Source: Veillonellaceae bacterium SB90 | GTDB lineage: Bacteria > Bacillota > Negativicutes > Selenomonadales > Selenomonadaceae | Direction of reading: 5' to 3' | DNA length: 36,051 nucleotides | Assembly (NCBI GenBank): GCA_902364065.1 | Contig: CABJCJ010000027.1 | Location: 426-36,476, forward strand | In this document: piece after piece, positions 15,236 through 23,917 of the stretch | How positions within the stretch are numbered: position 1 is the first letter of the stretch | How the letters are laid out: each line of letters opens with the position of its first letter | Made by a program: the position numbers and the translations under genes | Notes under the pieces: model-generated | Told to the model about the DNA's origin: nothing | What the model saw: the letters and a program-made list of their open reading frames with translations, nothing else | Database searches by the model: none

Positions 15236-15454
15236 ATGACGACGAAGAAACTGCTGGCCTGTGTGGTCATTGCTGCTATCTGGATCATGGTTGTTCTCAT
15301 GAATATTGCGGCTGCCGATGCCCGCGTGGGCAAGGCTGGCCTGACCACGCCGGTGGACCGGTATGCCGTACAGATGAGCACGACGAGCTATGTGAGTCTG
15401 CACAGCCCGGATTACCCCGATATCGTTCTCGAGCAGGACGGCACGGACCGCTGA
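15236..15454 (+). CDS. Small single-pass membrane protein, unknown
   Basis: This 72-residue protein has one hydrophobic helix (about residues 6-28) after MTTKK, which could be an uncleaved anchor or a signal peptide ending AAADA. The remaining 40 residues are polar (TTSYVSLHSPDYPDIV) and acidic at the end. I recognise no family. GGAG lies 10 nt before ATG 15236; a GTG at 15227 in the same frame is too close to it. The gene is followed by a strong terminator, and is preceded by a promoter and LysR box, which supports it as a real gene. Confidence 0.6.
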   Translation: MTTKKLLACVVIAAIWIMVVLMNIAAADARVGKAGLTTPVDRYAVQMSTTSYVSLHSPDYPDIVLEQDGTDR

Positions 15455-15480
15455 AAATCAAGAAAATCGTGAAAATCAGG

Positions 15481-15509
15481 AAGCTGTCGCTTGGGCGATG
15501 GCTTTTTTT
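15481..15509 (+). terminator. Intrinsic terminator of the small membrane protein gene
   Basis: Stem AAGCTGTCGC / GCGATGGCTT (two G-U pairs), TTGG loop, then seven T. It touches the stop codon of the convergent araC-type gene. Confidence 0.85.
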
Positions 15510-16383
15510 ATTTGCCCTCTTTCATGAGCTGCTTGTACTTGCGCGGCGAGGTTTCCTTGTAGCGGCGGAAGAGCCGGATGAAATAACTGACATCGTTGAA
15601 GCCGCAGGAGAAGGCGATTTCCGTGATGGAATCGTTCGTGTGGGTGAGCTTGAGACAGGCCATCTCGATGCGGTAGCGGTTGAGGTAGTCGATGGGGCTG
15701 TGATGCGTGATTTTCTGGAAGAAGCGGCAGAAGTAATTGGGCGAGAGGTTGGCCGCCTGTGCGAGGTCGGTGAGTGTCAGAGGCTGCTGGTACTGGGAAT
15801 CGATGAGCTGGAAGGTCTGCTTGAGCTGCGTGATGCGCTTGCGGCGGTGCTCCCGCAGGGGGAGGGATGCGGCTTCGTGGTAAAGGCCCTGCTGGAAGAT
15901 GAAGCCGAAGAAGGTGTAGAGCAGTCCCGTGACGACGAGCTCGTAGCCCGTGTGCTCCTCTTTCATGCTGCGGAAGAGGTGCTGTATGAGCCGCGGAATG
16001 TCAGGCGTGGAGGCCGGCAGATATTTGTTGATGAGCGTGACGTGCTTGAGGACATCCTCAATCCGGTCCTGGAACGTATGGCTGCCGGCCAGCATCTTCT
16101 TCATGTCGAAGACGATGCAGTCGTAAATCGTGTCCGTGGTTTCGGGATGACCGCCGTGCACGACGCCGTCGCGGATGAAGATGATGTCGCCAGCCTCCGC
16201 GTGGACCTGGGACTCATTGAGCGTGAGTGTCACGGATCCCCTGACGACGAGATCGATCTCGTATTCCATATGCCAGTGATACGGCATGTAGAAACGCGGG
16301 TGATGGCGGTCGACGTGGTGGAATTCAATGGGGAAATCGAAGCGGCCGCGCTGACGAAATTCGTTATATCCATCGTGCTTCAT
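15508..16383 (-). CDS. AraC-family regulator, likely of the fucose operon
   Basis: This 291-residue protein has an N-terminal cupin domain (about residues 20-95: HWHMEYEIDLVVRGSV, AGDIIFIRDGVVHGG) that should bind the sugar effector. Two C-terminal HTH motifs span about residues 185-285 (LTLTDLAQAANLSPNYFCRFF; ITEIAFSCGFNDVSYFIRLF). AAAGGGTG lies upstream of the ATG. It is divergent from fucI across a 271-nt AT-rich region with repeats and a promoter lacking a -35, so it is probably an L-fucose- or fuculose-responsive activator. The specificity is inferred from position. Confidence 0.9.
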   Translation of the reverse strand: MKHDGYNEFRQRGRFDFPIEFHHVDRHHPRFYMPYHWHMEYEIDLVVRGSVTLTLNESQVHAEAGDIIFIRDGVVHGGHPETTDTIYDCIVFDMKKMLAGSHTFQDRIEDVLKHVTLINKYLPASTPDIPRLIQHLFRSMKEEHTGYELVVTGLLYTFFGFIFQQGLYHEAASLPLREHRRKRITQLKQTFQLIDSQYQQPLTLTDLAQAANLSPNYFCRFFQKITHHSPIDYLNRYRIEMACLKLTHTNDSITEIAFSCGFNDVSYFIRLFRRYKETSPRKYKQLMKEGK

Positions 16384-16593
16384 ATGGCAAACACCCTTTC
16401 AAAGAAAAAGATAATATTGTCTTATAAAATGTAATAATCTTGCTGTTTTGCTGAAAATGAGGTTGAATATTTTTGTTTGTGGTCAATTTTAATTTTTGCT
16501 GAAATTGTTCTCAGAATATATAAAATATACAATAAGATAATATAGTACTATTTTACCATAAGATACAACGAGAAAGAAGCCTGTTTTCAATGG

Positions 16594-16599
16594 TATACT
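16594..16599 (+). promoter_or_regulatory. Extended -10 promoter of the fuc operon
   Basis: TGG-TATACT forms an extended -10 (16591-16599). At 17-18 nt spacing the -35 region (AGAAAG) does not match consensus. This suits an activator-dependent promoter. Transcription would start near 16606, 49 nt before fucI. Confidence 0.6.
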
Positions 16600-16612
16600 G
16601 AACGCGTAATCA
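16599..16612. promoter_or_regulatory. Candidate cre-like catabolite site
   Basis: TGAACGCGTAATCA fits the core TG-N4-CG-N4-CA and differs at two positions from the stricter cre consensus. It covers the expected transcription start, a position where CcpA would repress. Whether this organism uses cre sites is not shown here. Confidence 0.35.
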
Positions 16613-16654
16613 AGGTTAAGCAATCTTCAGACAATAGATTAGGAGGAAACAGGC

Positions 16655-18448
16655 ATGGCAAAGAGCAGATTGATTGGTGATTATCCGGTAATTGGCATCC
16701 GTCCGACGATCGATGGACGCCGCGGCGTTCTCGATGTGCGCGGTTCGCTGGAGGAGCAGACCATGGGCATGGCCCAGGCTGCCAAGAAGCTTTTTGAGGA
16801 GAATCTCTGCTATACGAACGGCGAGCCCGTGAAGGTCATCATCGCCAATACGACGATTGGCCGCGTGGCGGAGGCCGCTGCCTGTGCCGATCAGTTCAAG
16901 AAGGCCGGCGTCGATATCACGCTGACGGTTACGCCGTGCTGGTGCTACGGGTCCGAGACGATGGACATGGATCCGATGACCATTAAGGGCGTCTGGGGCT
17001 TCAACGGCACGGAGCGCCCGGGTGCCGTCTACCTGGCTTCGGTGCTCGCGAGCCATGCACAGAAGGGCCTGCCGGCCTTCGGCATCTACGGTCACGATGT
17101 GCAGGAGGCCGATGCGACGGAGATCCCCGAGGACGTCAAGGTCAAGCTGCTTCGCTTCGGCCGGGCGGCTGTGGCAGCAGCGACGATGCGCGGCAAATCG
17201 TATCTGCAGATCGGCTCCATCACGATGGGCATCGGCGGTTCCATCATCAATCCGGATTTCTTTGAGGAATATCTCGGCATGCGCATCGAGTCGGTCGATG
17301 AGGTCGAGATCATCCGCCGCATGACGGAAGGCATCTACGACCAGAAGGAATATGAGAAGGCACTGGCCTGGACGAAAGAACACTGCAAGGAAGGCTTCGA
17401 CAAGAATCCGGACTTTGCACGCAAGACGGACGAACAGAAAAAAGAGGCCTGGGAATTTGTCGTCAAGATGATGTGCATCATGAAGGACCTCTACAATGGC
17501 AATCCGAATCTGCCGAAAGGCTGCGAAGAGGAAGCGGTCGGACACAATGCGATTGCCGGCGGTTTCCAGGGACAGCGCCAGTGGACGGATTTCTACCCGA
17601 ATGGCGATTTCGCCGAAGCGCTCATGAATTCGTCGTTTGACTGGGATGGCGCGCGTGAGAGCTATATCCTCGCGACGGAGAACGATACGCTCAACGGCGT
17701 GGCCATGCTCTTCAACAAGCTCCTGACGAATCGTGCGCAGATCTTTGCCGATGTCCGCACGTACTGGAGCCCGGAGGCCGTCAAGAAGGCGACGGGCTAC
17801 GAGCTCGAAGGCAAGGCCAAGGAAGGCAAGGGCTTCCTGCATCTCATCAATTCGGGTGCAGCCTGCCTCGATGCCTGCGGCGAAGTCAAGGACAGCGAAG
17901 GTAATTCCGTCATCAAGCCGTTCTGGGAGATGACGGAGAGCGACCAAACAGCCTGCCTCGATGCCACGCAGTGGTGCCCGGCCGACAATGGTTACTTCCG
18001 TGGCGGCGGCTTCTCGTCCCGCTATCTGACGCGCGGCGAGATGCCGGCCACGATGGTCCGCGTCAATATCGTCAAGGGTGTCGGCCCTGTCCTGCAGCTC
18101 GTTGAGGGCTACACGGTCAATCTGCCGGATGAAGTTTCCGACAAGCTCTGGAAGCGCACGGATTACACCTGGCCCTGCACGTGGTTCACGCCGCGCCTCA
18201 CGGGCGAAGGTGCCTTCAAGTCGGCTTACGATGTCATGAACAACTGGGGTGCCAATCACGGTGCCATCACGTACGGACACATCGGTGCGGATCTCATCAC
18301 GCTCTGCTCGATCCTGCGCATCCCGGTCTGCATGCACAATGTGCCGGAGGCGGATATCTTCCGTCCGGCGGCCTGGAATGCCTTCGGCATGGATAAAGAG
18401 GGACAGGATTACCGTGCCTGCCAGGCATACGGCCCGATGTATAAATAA
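16655..18448 (+). CDS. fucI: L-fucose isomerase
   Basis: This 597-residue cytoplasmic Mn-dependent ketol isomerase converts L-fucose to L-fuculose (E. coli FucI is 591). The metal/catalytic residues are visible: E342 in [13 protein letters not shown] and D366 in FADVRTYW, with the same 24-residue spacing as E337 and D361 of E. coli. The N-terminus ([23 protein letters not shown]) is also typical. AGGAGG lies upstream of the ATG. It is the first gene of fucI-fucK-fucU-fucA-fucP. A small hairpin AGCGCT-TCATG-AGCGCT (18451-18467) separates it from fucK. Confidence 0.97.
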   Translation: MAKSRLIGDYPVIGIRPTIDGRRGVLDVRGSLEEQTMGMAQAAKKLFEENLCYTNGEPVKVIIANTTIGRVAEAAACADQFKKAGVDITLTVTPCWCYGSETMDMDPMTIKGVWGFNGTERPGAVYLASVLASHAQKGLPAFGIYGHDVQEADATEIPEDVKVKLLRFGRAAVAAATMRGKSYLQIGSITMGIGGSIINPDFFEEYLGMRIESVDEVEIIRRMTEGIYDQKEYEKALAWTKEHCKEGFDKNPDFARKTDEQKKEAWEFVVKMMCIMKDLYNGNPNLPKGCEEEAVGHNAIAGGFQGQRQWTDFYPNGDFAEALMNSSFDWDGARESYILATENDTLNGVAMLFNKLLTNRAQIFADVRTYWSPEAVKKATGYELEGKAKEGKGFLHLINSGAACLDACGEVKDSEGNSVIKPFWEMTESDQTACLDATQWCPADNGYFRGGGFSSRYLTRGEMPATMVRVNIVKGVGPVLQLVEGYTVNLPDEVSDKLWKRTDYTWPCTWFTPRLTGEGAFKSAYDVMNNWGANHGAITYGHIGADLITLCSILRIPVCMHNVPEADIFRPAAWNAFGMDKEGQDYRACQAYGPMYK

Positions 18449-18484
18449 AAAGCGCTTCATGAGCGCTGAGTTGGAGGAGATAGG

Positions 18485-19960
18485 ATGACCGAAGAAAAAC
18501 GCGTGCTCGCCTTTGACTTCGGTGCCTCCAGTGGCAGGGCGGTCGTCGGCACGTTCGACGGCCGCACCATCCACATGGAGGAGGTACACCGTTTTGCCAA
18601 CGATCCCGTCATGGTCCGCGGTACGATGTATTGGGATGTCCTGCGCTTGTTCCACGAGATCAAGCAGGGCATGACCAAGGCGCATCTGGCCGGGCCGTTT
18701 GCCAGTGTCGGCATCGATACCTGGGGCGTTGACTTTGGCCTGCTGGATGAGCGCGGGAACTTGCTCGAGAATCCCGTTCACTACCGGGATGCGCGCACGG
18801 CCGGCATGGTTGAAGCAGCCTTTCGCCATATTTCACGGCAGGAGCTTTACGGTATCACCGGCAACCAGATCATGCCGATCAATACGCTCTTTCAGCTGCT
18901 GTCACTCAAGGAACAGCGGCCGGAAGTGCTCGCACGGGCAAAGACCCTGTTGTTCATGCCGGATCTCCTGAATTATTTCCTGTCAGGAGCATGCAGGGCA
19001 GAATACTCCATTGCATCGACGAGCCAGATGCTAGACGCCAGGAAGAAATGCTGGTCCGGGCGCGTCCTTGCCGCCCTGTTTCTGCCGGAGGGCATCCTGC
19101 CGGAACTCATTCCGACGGGGACGTGCATCGGGCAGCTCGATGCAGCGCTTTGCGAGGAGCTCGGCCTGGCGCCGGCTTCGGTGATAGCCGTGGCGGGACA
19201 CGACACGCAGAGTGCCATGGCGGCCGTGCCGACGGAGGAGCCGGATTTCCTGTTCCTTTCATGCGGGACCTGGTCGCTGCTCGGCACGGAACTTCCCGAG
19301 CCCGTCATCAACGAAGCTTCGGAACAGGCGAATATCACGAATGAGGGCGGCTATGGCGGCAAGGCATCCTTCCTCAAGAACATCATCGGCCTCTGGCTGA
19401 TCCAGGAATGCCGCCGCCAGTGGCAGCGGGAAGGCAGGGACTATTCCTTCGGCGAGCTCGAGCAGCTGGCAAAAGCGGCCGAACCGTTCCAATCCTTTAT
19501 TCATCCCGACGCTCCGGAGTTCGTGCCAAGCGGCAATATGCCGGAGCGGATCCGCGAATACTGCAGGAGGACCGGGCAGCCTGTGCCCGATTCCGTCGGT
19601 GCCGTCGTCCGCTGCATCGATGAGAGTCTGGCCATGCGTTACCATCAGGCCGCGCTGGAACTTGAAACCTGTCTCGGCCGCACGTATCCGCGCCTGCACA
19701 TGATTGGCGGCGGCATCCAGAGCCGGCTGCTCTGCCAGATGACGGCGGATGCCTGCGCAAAAACCGTGCTGGCCGGGCCGGTCGAGGCCACGGTACTCGG
19801 CAACATCGCCCTGCAGCTGCTTTCGACAGGCGCCATCGGCAGCCTGCGCGAAGCGCGGCAGATCATCAAGGCTTCGGAGGACATCCGGACGTATGAGCCG
19901 CAGCAGGCGGAGCGCTGGCAGCAGGAATATCACAGATGGGAGGAGATTACATCATGCTGA
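18485..19960 (+). CDS. fucK: L-fuculokinase, rhamnulokinase-like FGGY kinase
   Basis: This 491-residue FGGY-family carbohydrate kinase resembles RhaB more than E. coli FucK: FDFGASSGRAVVG at the N-terminus, VGIDTWGVDFGLLDE, HYRDARTAGM, and AGHDTQSAMAAVP with the likely catalytic base D240. In this operon it should phosphorylate L-fuculose at O1, because no rhamnose genes are present and the position is between isomerase and aldolase. GGAGGAG lies 5 nt before the ATG. The stop overlaps fucU by 7 nt. Activity on L-rhamnulose cannot be excluded. Confidence 0.9.
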   Translation: MTEEKRVLAFDFGASSGRAVVGTFDGRTIHMEEVHRFANDPVMVRGTMYWDVLRLFHEIKQGMTKAHLAGPFASVGIDTWGVDFGLLDERGNLLENPVHYRDARTAGMVEAAFRHISRQELYGITGNQIMPINTLFQLLSLKEQRPEVLARAKTLLFMPDLLNYFLSGACRAEYSIASTSQMLDARKKCWSGRVLAALFLPEGILPELIPTGTCIGQLDAALCEELGLAPASVIAVAGHDTQSAMAAVPTEEPDFLFLSCGTWSLLGTELPEPVINEASEQANITNEGGYGGKASFLKNIIGLWLIQECRRQWQREGRDYSFGELEQLAKAAEPFQSFIHPDAPEFVPSGNMPERIREYCRRTGQPVPDSVGAVVRCIDESLAMRYHQAALELETCLGRTYPRLHMIGGGIQSRLLCQMTADACAKTVLAGPVEATVLGNIALQLLSTGAIGSLREARQIIKASEDIRTYEPQQAERWQQEYHRWEEITSC

Positions 19961-20394
19961 AGGGCATTCCCCATATTTTATCGCCGGAATTACTCAAGGT
20001 GCTCTGCGAGATGGGACACAGCGACCGCATCGTCATCGGCGACGGCAATTTCCCGGCCGAATCGGTGGGCAAAAACTGCAAGGTCGTGCGCTGCGACGGG
20101 CACGGCGTGCCGGAACTCCTGGACGCCATCCTGCAGGTCATGCCGCTCGACGCCTACGTCGAGAAACCGGTCAGTCTCATGGAAGTCATGAAAGGCGATC
20201 CCGTCAAGACACCGATCTGGGATACGTACAAAGAGATTGTTTCGCGCCACGATGCACGCGGCAAGGAGGCCGTAGGCACGATCGAACGCTTCGCGTTCTA
20301 TAAAGAAGCCAGTACGGCGTATGCCATCGTGACGACGGGCGAGAGTGCCGTCTATGCGAATGTTATGCTGCAAAAAGGCGTCGTGCAGGATTGA
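19954..20394 (+). CDS. fucU: L-fucose mutarotase (RbsD/FucU family)
   Basis: This 146-residue protein has the RbsD/FucU fold signatures: GIPHILSPELLKVLCEMGHSD (H22), IGDGNFP (D30) and the C-terminal ESAVYANVMLQKGV. It interconverts alpha- and beta-L-fucose, feeding the anomer used by FucI. Length matches E. coli FucU (140). ATG 19954 has GGGAGGAG 8 nt upstream within the end of fucK, so it is chosen over an upstream in-frame ATG that precedes that RBS. Confidence 0.94.
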   Translation: MLKGIPHILSPELLKVLCEMGHSDRIVIGDGNFPAESVGKNCKVVRCDGHGVPELLDAILQVMPLDAYVEKPVSLMEVMKGDPVKTPIWDTYKEIVSRHDARGKEAVGTIERFAFYKEASTAYAIVTTGESAVYANVMLQKGVVQD

Positions 20395-20406
20395 GGAGGA
20401 AATTAC

Positions 20407-21090
20407 GTGAGTTACGAAGAAATTAAAGCAGAAATCTGCGATGTTTGCCATAAGATGTGGCAGCTGGGCTGGGTGGCAGCCAACGACGGCAATGTAACCG
20501 TCAAGCTCGACGACGGGACGTTCTTGGCTACGCCGACAGGCATCAGCAAGAGTTTCATCACGCCGGAAAAGCTCGTGCGCATCGATGCGGAGGGCAAGGT
20601 ACTCGAGGCCAAAGAAGGGTATCGCCCGTCCTCGGAGATCAAGATGCACATGCGCTGCTACAAGGACCGCGAGGATGTCGGTGCCGTGCTGCACGCACAT
20701 CCGCCCACGGCTACGGGCTTTGCCGTGGCCCATATTCCCCTGGACCGTTACGATATGATTGAGACGGTCGTATCGCTCGGCTCCATTCCCATCACGCCGT
20801 ATGGCACGCCATCCACATATGAGGTGCCGGAGGCCATCGCCCCGTACATCCAGGACCACGATGCTGTCCTGCTCGAGAATCACGGTGCCCTGACGCTGGG
20901 AGCTGATCTCATCGGCGCGTATTACAAGATGGAGACGGTCGAGCTTTTCGCGAAGATCAACCTCGTGGCCTATCAGCTCGGCGGGCCGAAGGAGATCTCG
21001 AAGGAGAACATCGATAAGCTCATCAAACTCCGCAGCTATTACGGCGTGACGGGCCGTCATCCCGGCTACCGTCATTATGCAGAGAATTGA
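20407..21090 (+). CDS. fucA: L-fuculose-phosphate aldolase, GTG start
   Basis: This 227-residue class II (zinc) aldolase of the AraD/FucA family splits L-fuculose 1-phosphate into dihydroxyacetone phosphate and L-lactaldehyde. Zinc ligands H96 and H98 (LHAHPP) and H159 (ENHGALT) are present, as is the catalytic acid E77 in PSSEIKMHM. The start is GTG, with GAGGAGG 7 nt upstream; no ATG is near. It lies 12 nt after fucU. Length is close to E. coli FucA (215). Confidence 0.95.
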   Translation: MSYEEIKAEICDVCHKMWQLGWVAANDGNVTVKLDDGTFLATPTGISKSFITPEKLVRIDAEGKVLEAKEGYRPSSEIKMHMRCYKDREDVGAVLHAHPPTATGFAVAHIPLDRYDMIETVVSLGSIPITPYGTPSTYEVPEAIAPYIQDHDAVLLENHGALTLGADLIGAYYKMETVELFAKINLVAYQLGGPKEISKENIDKLIKLRSYYGVTGRHPGYRHYAEN

Positions 21091-21138
21091 GAACAGGATT
21101 TGAGAAGATAACGATAGAGAAAATCAGGAAAGAGCGCT

Positions 21139-21155
21139 CGCCTGACGTCCAGGCG
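21139..21155 (+). other. Intra-operon hairpin between fucA and fucP
   Basis: Perfect stem CGCCTG-ACGTC-CAGGCG in the 90-nt gap, without a T tract. It could act as an mRNA stability or processing element that sets transporter level; this is inference. Confidence 0.45.
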
Positions 21156-21180
21156 GGCCGTTTCCCGAAGGAGGGCTAGT

Positions 21181-22521
21181 ATGAAAGAAGAAGGGTTTGC
21201 AGCTGCTGTGCAGCCAGAGGTACAGGAGGCTTCTGCGCCTGTCGTGCCGAAGGAATACCGGTTCTATTTCGGATTGCTCGTCACGTGCTTTGCACTCTGG
21301 GGCCTGCTCAACAACATGACGGATAATCTTGTGCCGTCATTTGCCAAAATATTCATGATAAAAGCGGTCGATTCGTCCCTGGTACAGGTCGCCTTCTACG
21401 GTGCCTATGCCGTGCTGGCCCTGCCGGCAGCCTTTATCATCAAGCGGTATTCCTACCGCGTGGGCGTCCTGGTCGGCCTGGGTTTCTACATGATCGGTGC
21501 CTTCGGCTACATCCCGGCGGCCATCCTGCAAAGCTATAATCTGTTCCTGGTTTCGATTTTCGTTCTGGCCGGCGGCCTGTCGGTCCTCGAGACGACCTGT
21601 AATCCTTTTGTATTGTCCCTGGGCGATGAATCCACGAGCGTCCGCCGCCTGAATTTTGCGCAGGCGTTCAACCCGCTCGGCTCCATGGCTGGCCTGTTCC
21701 TCGCCAAATACGTCATCCTCTCGCATCTGAATCCGGCCACGCTCGAGGATCGCCTGGCCATGACGCCGGAGCAGCTCACGGCTGTACGCGATGTCGAGCT
21801 CTTCTGGGTGTGCGTGCCGTATGTCGGTTTGATTCTCATCGCGTTTATCATCTGGTGTGCGTTCTTCCGCAGCAAGCTCAACGACAAGGATGCCGGCGAG
21901 GAAATCACCGTCAGGGAAGCACTTTCGCGCCTCATCCATCTGCCGCGCTATACGTTCGGTGTCGTGACGCAGTTCTTCTACGTCGGCGTACAGATTGCCG
22001 TCTGGACCTGGACCATCAAGTATGCGATGGCCAACCTGCACGTCATTGAGGCAGAGGCCGCCAACTTCTACATCTATTCGATCTTCCTCTTCATCGGCTG
22101 CCGCTGGATATGCACGTGGCTCATGAAGTACATCACGCCGGCGAAGATGATGGCTGTCTTTGCCTTGGGCGGCATCCTCTGCTGCCTTGGCACGATCTAT
22201 CTGCCGATTGATGTCTCGATTTACTGCCTGATTGGCATTTCCGGCTGCATGTCGCTGATGTTCCCGACGATTTACGGCATCGCGCTGCGCGGTCTCGGTG
22301 CTGAGGTCAAGTTCGGCGCCGCGGGCCTCATCATGGCCATTCTCGGCGGTGCCATCATTACACCGATCATGGGTGCTCTCGTTGACAACAGCACGCTTGC
22401 CTTCCTGGTCGGCGGCTTCACCCCGGAGCAGACGGCCATTCGTTCGGCCTTCTATCTGCCGGTCCTCTGCTTTGCCGTGGTCCTGGCGTACTCCCTGGCC
22501 TTCCGCAATGTGAAGGATTAA
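21181..22521 (+). CDS. fucP: L-fucose:H+ symporter
   Basis: This 446-residue MFS permease of the FucP group has about 12 TM helices. The residues shown to matter in E. coli FucP are present: D48 (NNMTDNLVP, E. coli D46) and E137 (SVLETTCNPF, E. coli E135). It imports L-fucose with protons. GGAGG lies 8 nt upstream of the ATG. It is the last gene of the fuc operon, 90 nt after fucA, and is followed by a terminator. Confidence 0.96.
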   Translation: MKEEGFAAAVQPEVQEASAPVVPKEYRFYFGLLVTCFALWGLLNNMTDNLVPSFAKIFMIKAVDSSLVQVAFYGAYAVLALPAAFIIKRYSYRVGVLVGLGFYMIGAFGYIPAAILQSYNLFLVSIFVLAGGLSVLETTCNPFVLSLGDESTSVRRLNFAQAFNPLGSMAGLFLAKYVILSHLNPATLEDRLAMTPEQLTAVRDVELFWVCVPYVGLILIAFIIWCAFFRSKLNDKDAGEEITVREALSRLIHLPRYTFGVVTQFFYVGVQIAVWTWTIKYAMANLHVIEAEAANFYIYSIFLFIGCRWICTWLMKYITPAKMMAVFALGGILCCLGTIYLPIDVSIYCLIGISGCMSLMFPTIYGIALRGLGAEVKFGAAGLIMAILGGAIITPIMGALVDNSTLAFLVGGFTPEQTAIRSAFYLPVLCFAVVLAYSLAFRNVKD

Positions 22522-22539
22522 CCCAGTCATTCCCCTTCT

Positions 22540-22568
22540 GAGCTGCCTGTACGGGCAGCTCTCTTTTT
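22540..22568 (+). terminator. Terminator of the fuc operon
   Basis: GAGCTGCC / GGCAGCTC 8-bp stem, loop TGTACG, followed by TCTTTTT. It ends at the stop codon of the convergent MFS gene. Confidence 0.88.
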
Positions 22569-23742
22569 ATGCCTGACTGGCTTTGTGGTACCAGAGGGCG
22601 TCAAAGAGCAGCAGGAACGCGACGATGAAGAACATGTGGCGGATGCCGAAGAAGGCCGCGAGATGGCCGCCGAGGAAGGCTCCGGTGAACATGCCGATGA
22701 ACTGGCACGATTGGTTGAAGCCGTAGATGCGGCCGAGACAGTTTGCTGGTGTCAGCTGGCGGATGAGATTGTTGATGGATGGCATGAGGCCGGCGACGGC
22801 GATGCCGTGGATGAAGCGCAGCAGGGCGAGCTGCCAGGGGGCCGTGACGAGTCCCTGCGGCAGGGAGATGAAACCGGCGAGCGTCAGGGAAGCGAAGAGG
22901 ACCTTGTGCGAGCCGATGGTATCGGCCAGGTGACCGATGCGGGAGGCAAAGAGCATGCTGGCAAAGCCGGCGCTCGAGAAGATGACGCCGGAGATCAGCG
23001 CGATGTGGTCGTCGGTGAGCGAGAGTTCCTTCACGTAGACGGTGAGAATCGGCTGGATGCAGGTCAGCGAAAAATGCATGATGAGCGTGGTCAGGAAAAG
23101 ACCGAGAATCGCGCTGCGCTGGGGCAGGGAAGCAAAGGTGGCCTTCAGTCCCAGCGCGGCTTTTTGAGTTGCCGGGCGCATGGTTTCATGGATGCGGGTC
23201 AGCGCGAGAAAGCCGAGCAGACAGCAGCAGCCGATGAGCAGGAAGGTGTGGCGGATGCCGATGATTTCCGATAAGAAGCCGCCAAAAAGCGGCCCCAGGA
23301 GACCGCCTGTGACCTGAGCCGTAAAGAACATGCCCATGGCCCAGCCGGAGTGATCCTTCGGCGTTTCCTGGGCGATGAGCGGAACGACGGCTGCCTGGAA
23401 GCCTGACAGGCAGCCCTGCATGAGGCGCAGGACGACAAGATGCCAGACCGACGTCGCGAAGGACATGCCGATCATGATGAGTCCAAGCCAGCCGGAGGCA
23501 CGAAGGATCATGGGCTTGCGGCCGTAGCGGTCGGCGAGCCGGCCCCAGATGGGAGAGAAGATGGCCAGACTGATGAAGTTGCAGCCAAAGACGATGCCCG
23601 CCCAGCGCGCGACGTCGCGCGGGTCCGTGACGCCGAGTTCTTCGATGTAAATGGGCAGGATTGGAGCCATCTGGCTCATGCCGATCGAGACGATGAAAGA
23701 GGCCAGGCAGCAGATGAAAAGATTGCGTTTCCAGATTTCCAT
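22567..23742 (-). CDS. MFS drug-efflux-type transporter
   Basis: This 391-residue protein has about 12 TM helices and two MFS halves. Motif A is seen as GRLADRYGRKPMI (about residue 65) and weakly repeated as GHLADTIGSHKVL in the second half. The N-terminal QMAPILPIYIEELG stretch resembles drug:H+ antiporters of the DHA1 group (MdtG/NorA type). The substrate is unknown. The start at 23742 has GAGGAA 9 nt upstream; an earlier in-frame start at 23766 lacks this spacing. It is transcribed toward the fuc terminator and is monocistronic. Confidence 0.85.
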   Translation of the reverse strand: MEIWKRNLFICCLASFIVSIGMSQMAPILPIYIEELGVTDPRDVARWAGIVFGCNFISLAIFSPIWGRLADRYGRKPMILRASGWLGLIMIGMSFATSVWHLVVLRLMQGCLSGFQAAVVPLIAQETPKDHSGWAMGMFFTAQVTGGLLGPLFGGFLSEIIGIRHTFLLIGCCCLLGFLALTRIHETMRPATQKAALGLKATFASLPQRSAILGLFLTTLIMHFSLTCIQPILTVYVKELSLTDDHIALISGVIFSSAGFASMLFASRIGHLADTIGSHKVLFASLTLAGFISLPQGLVTAPWQLALLRFIHGIAVAGLMPSINNLIRQLTPANCLGRIYGFNQSCQFIGMFTGAFLGGHLAAFFGIRHMFFIVAFLLLFDALWYHKASQA

Positions 23743-23783
23743 AAGATGTAGTTCCTCGCAAAGCATGTATTATTTCTTCTATT

Positions 23784-23789
23784 ATTATA
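23784..23789 (-). promoter_or_regulatory. -10 of the MFS transporter gene
   Basis: Perfect TATAAT on the minus strand, 42 nt before the start codon. Only a poor -35 (TCAAGA) is found at 16-nt spacing. Confidence 0.5.
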
Positions 23790-23855
23790 GCGGTTTTTGC
23801 CGTCATCTTGATTAGAAATATGGGACAGACCTGCAGGGCGCGTTGCAGATTCCTG

Positions 23856-23885
23856 TTGCTGTCAGCCGGATTCCTGCGCTACAAT
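23856..23885 (+). promoter_or_regulatory. Candidate promoter of dinB
   Basis: TTGCTG (23856-23861), 18-nt spacer, TACAAT (23880-23885). No LexA box is recognised around it. Confidence 0.55.
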
Positions 23886-23917
23886 GAATGGGAGCGAACC
23901 GGTGAGGAGGGGTGAAT

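Larger units (their letters stand above)
16384..16654. promoter_or_regulatory. AT-rich araC-fucI regulatory region with repeats
   Basis: The 271-nt stretch is much richer in A+T than its surroundings. ATAAGATA occurs at 16532-16539 and 16558-16565 (26 nt apart), and AAGATAATAT occurs at 16408-16417 and 16534-16543. The first copy lies within AAGA-N8-TCTT. These are candidate AraC half-sites for looping or tandem binding. Confidence 0.5.

Noticed and set aside
16616..18829. 737-codon open frame on the minus strand
   Set aside because: Antisense to fucI and fucK, whose catalytic motifs are intact; no domain or promoter supports the antisense frame.
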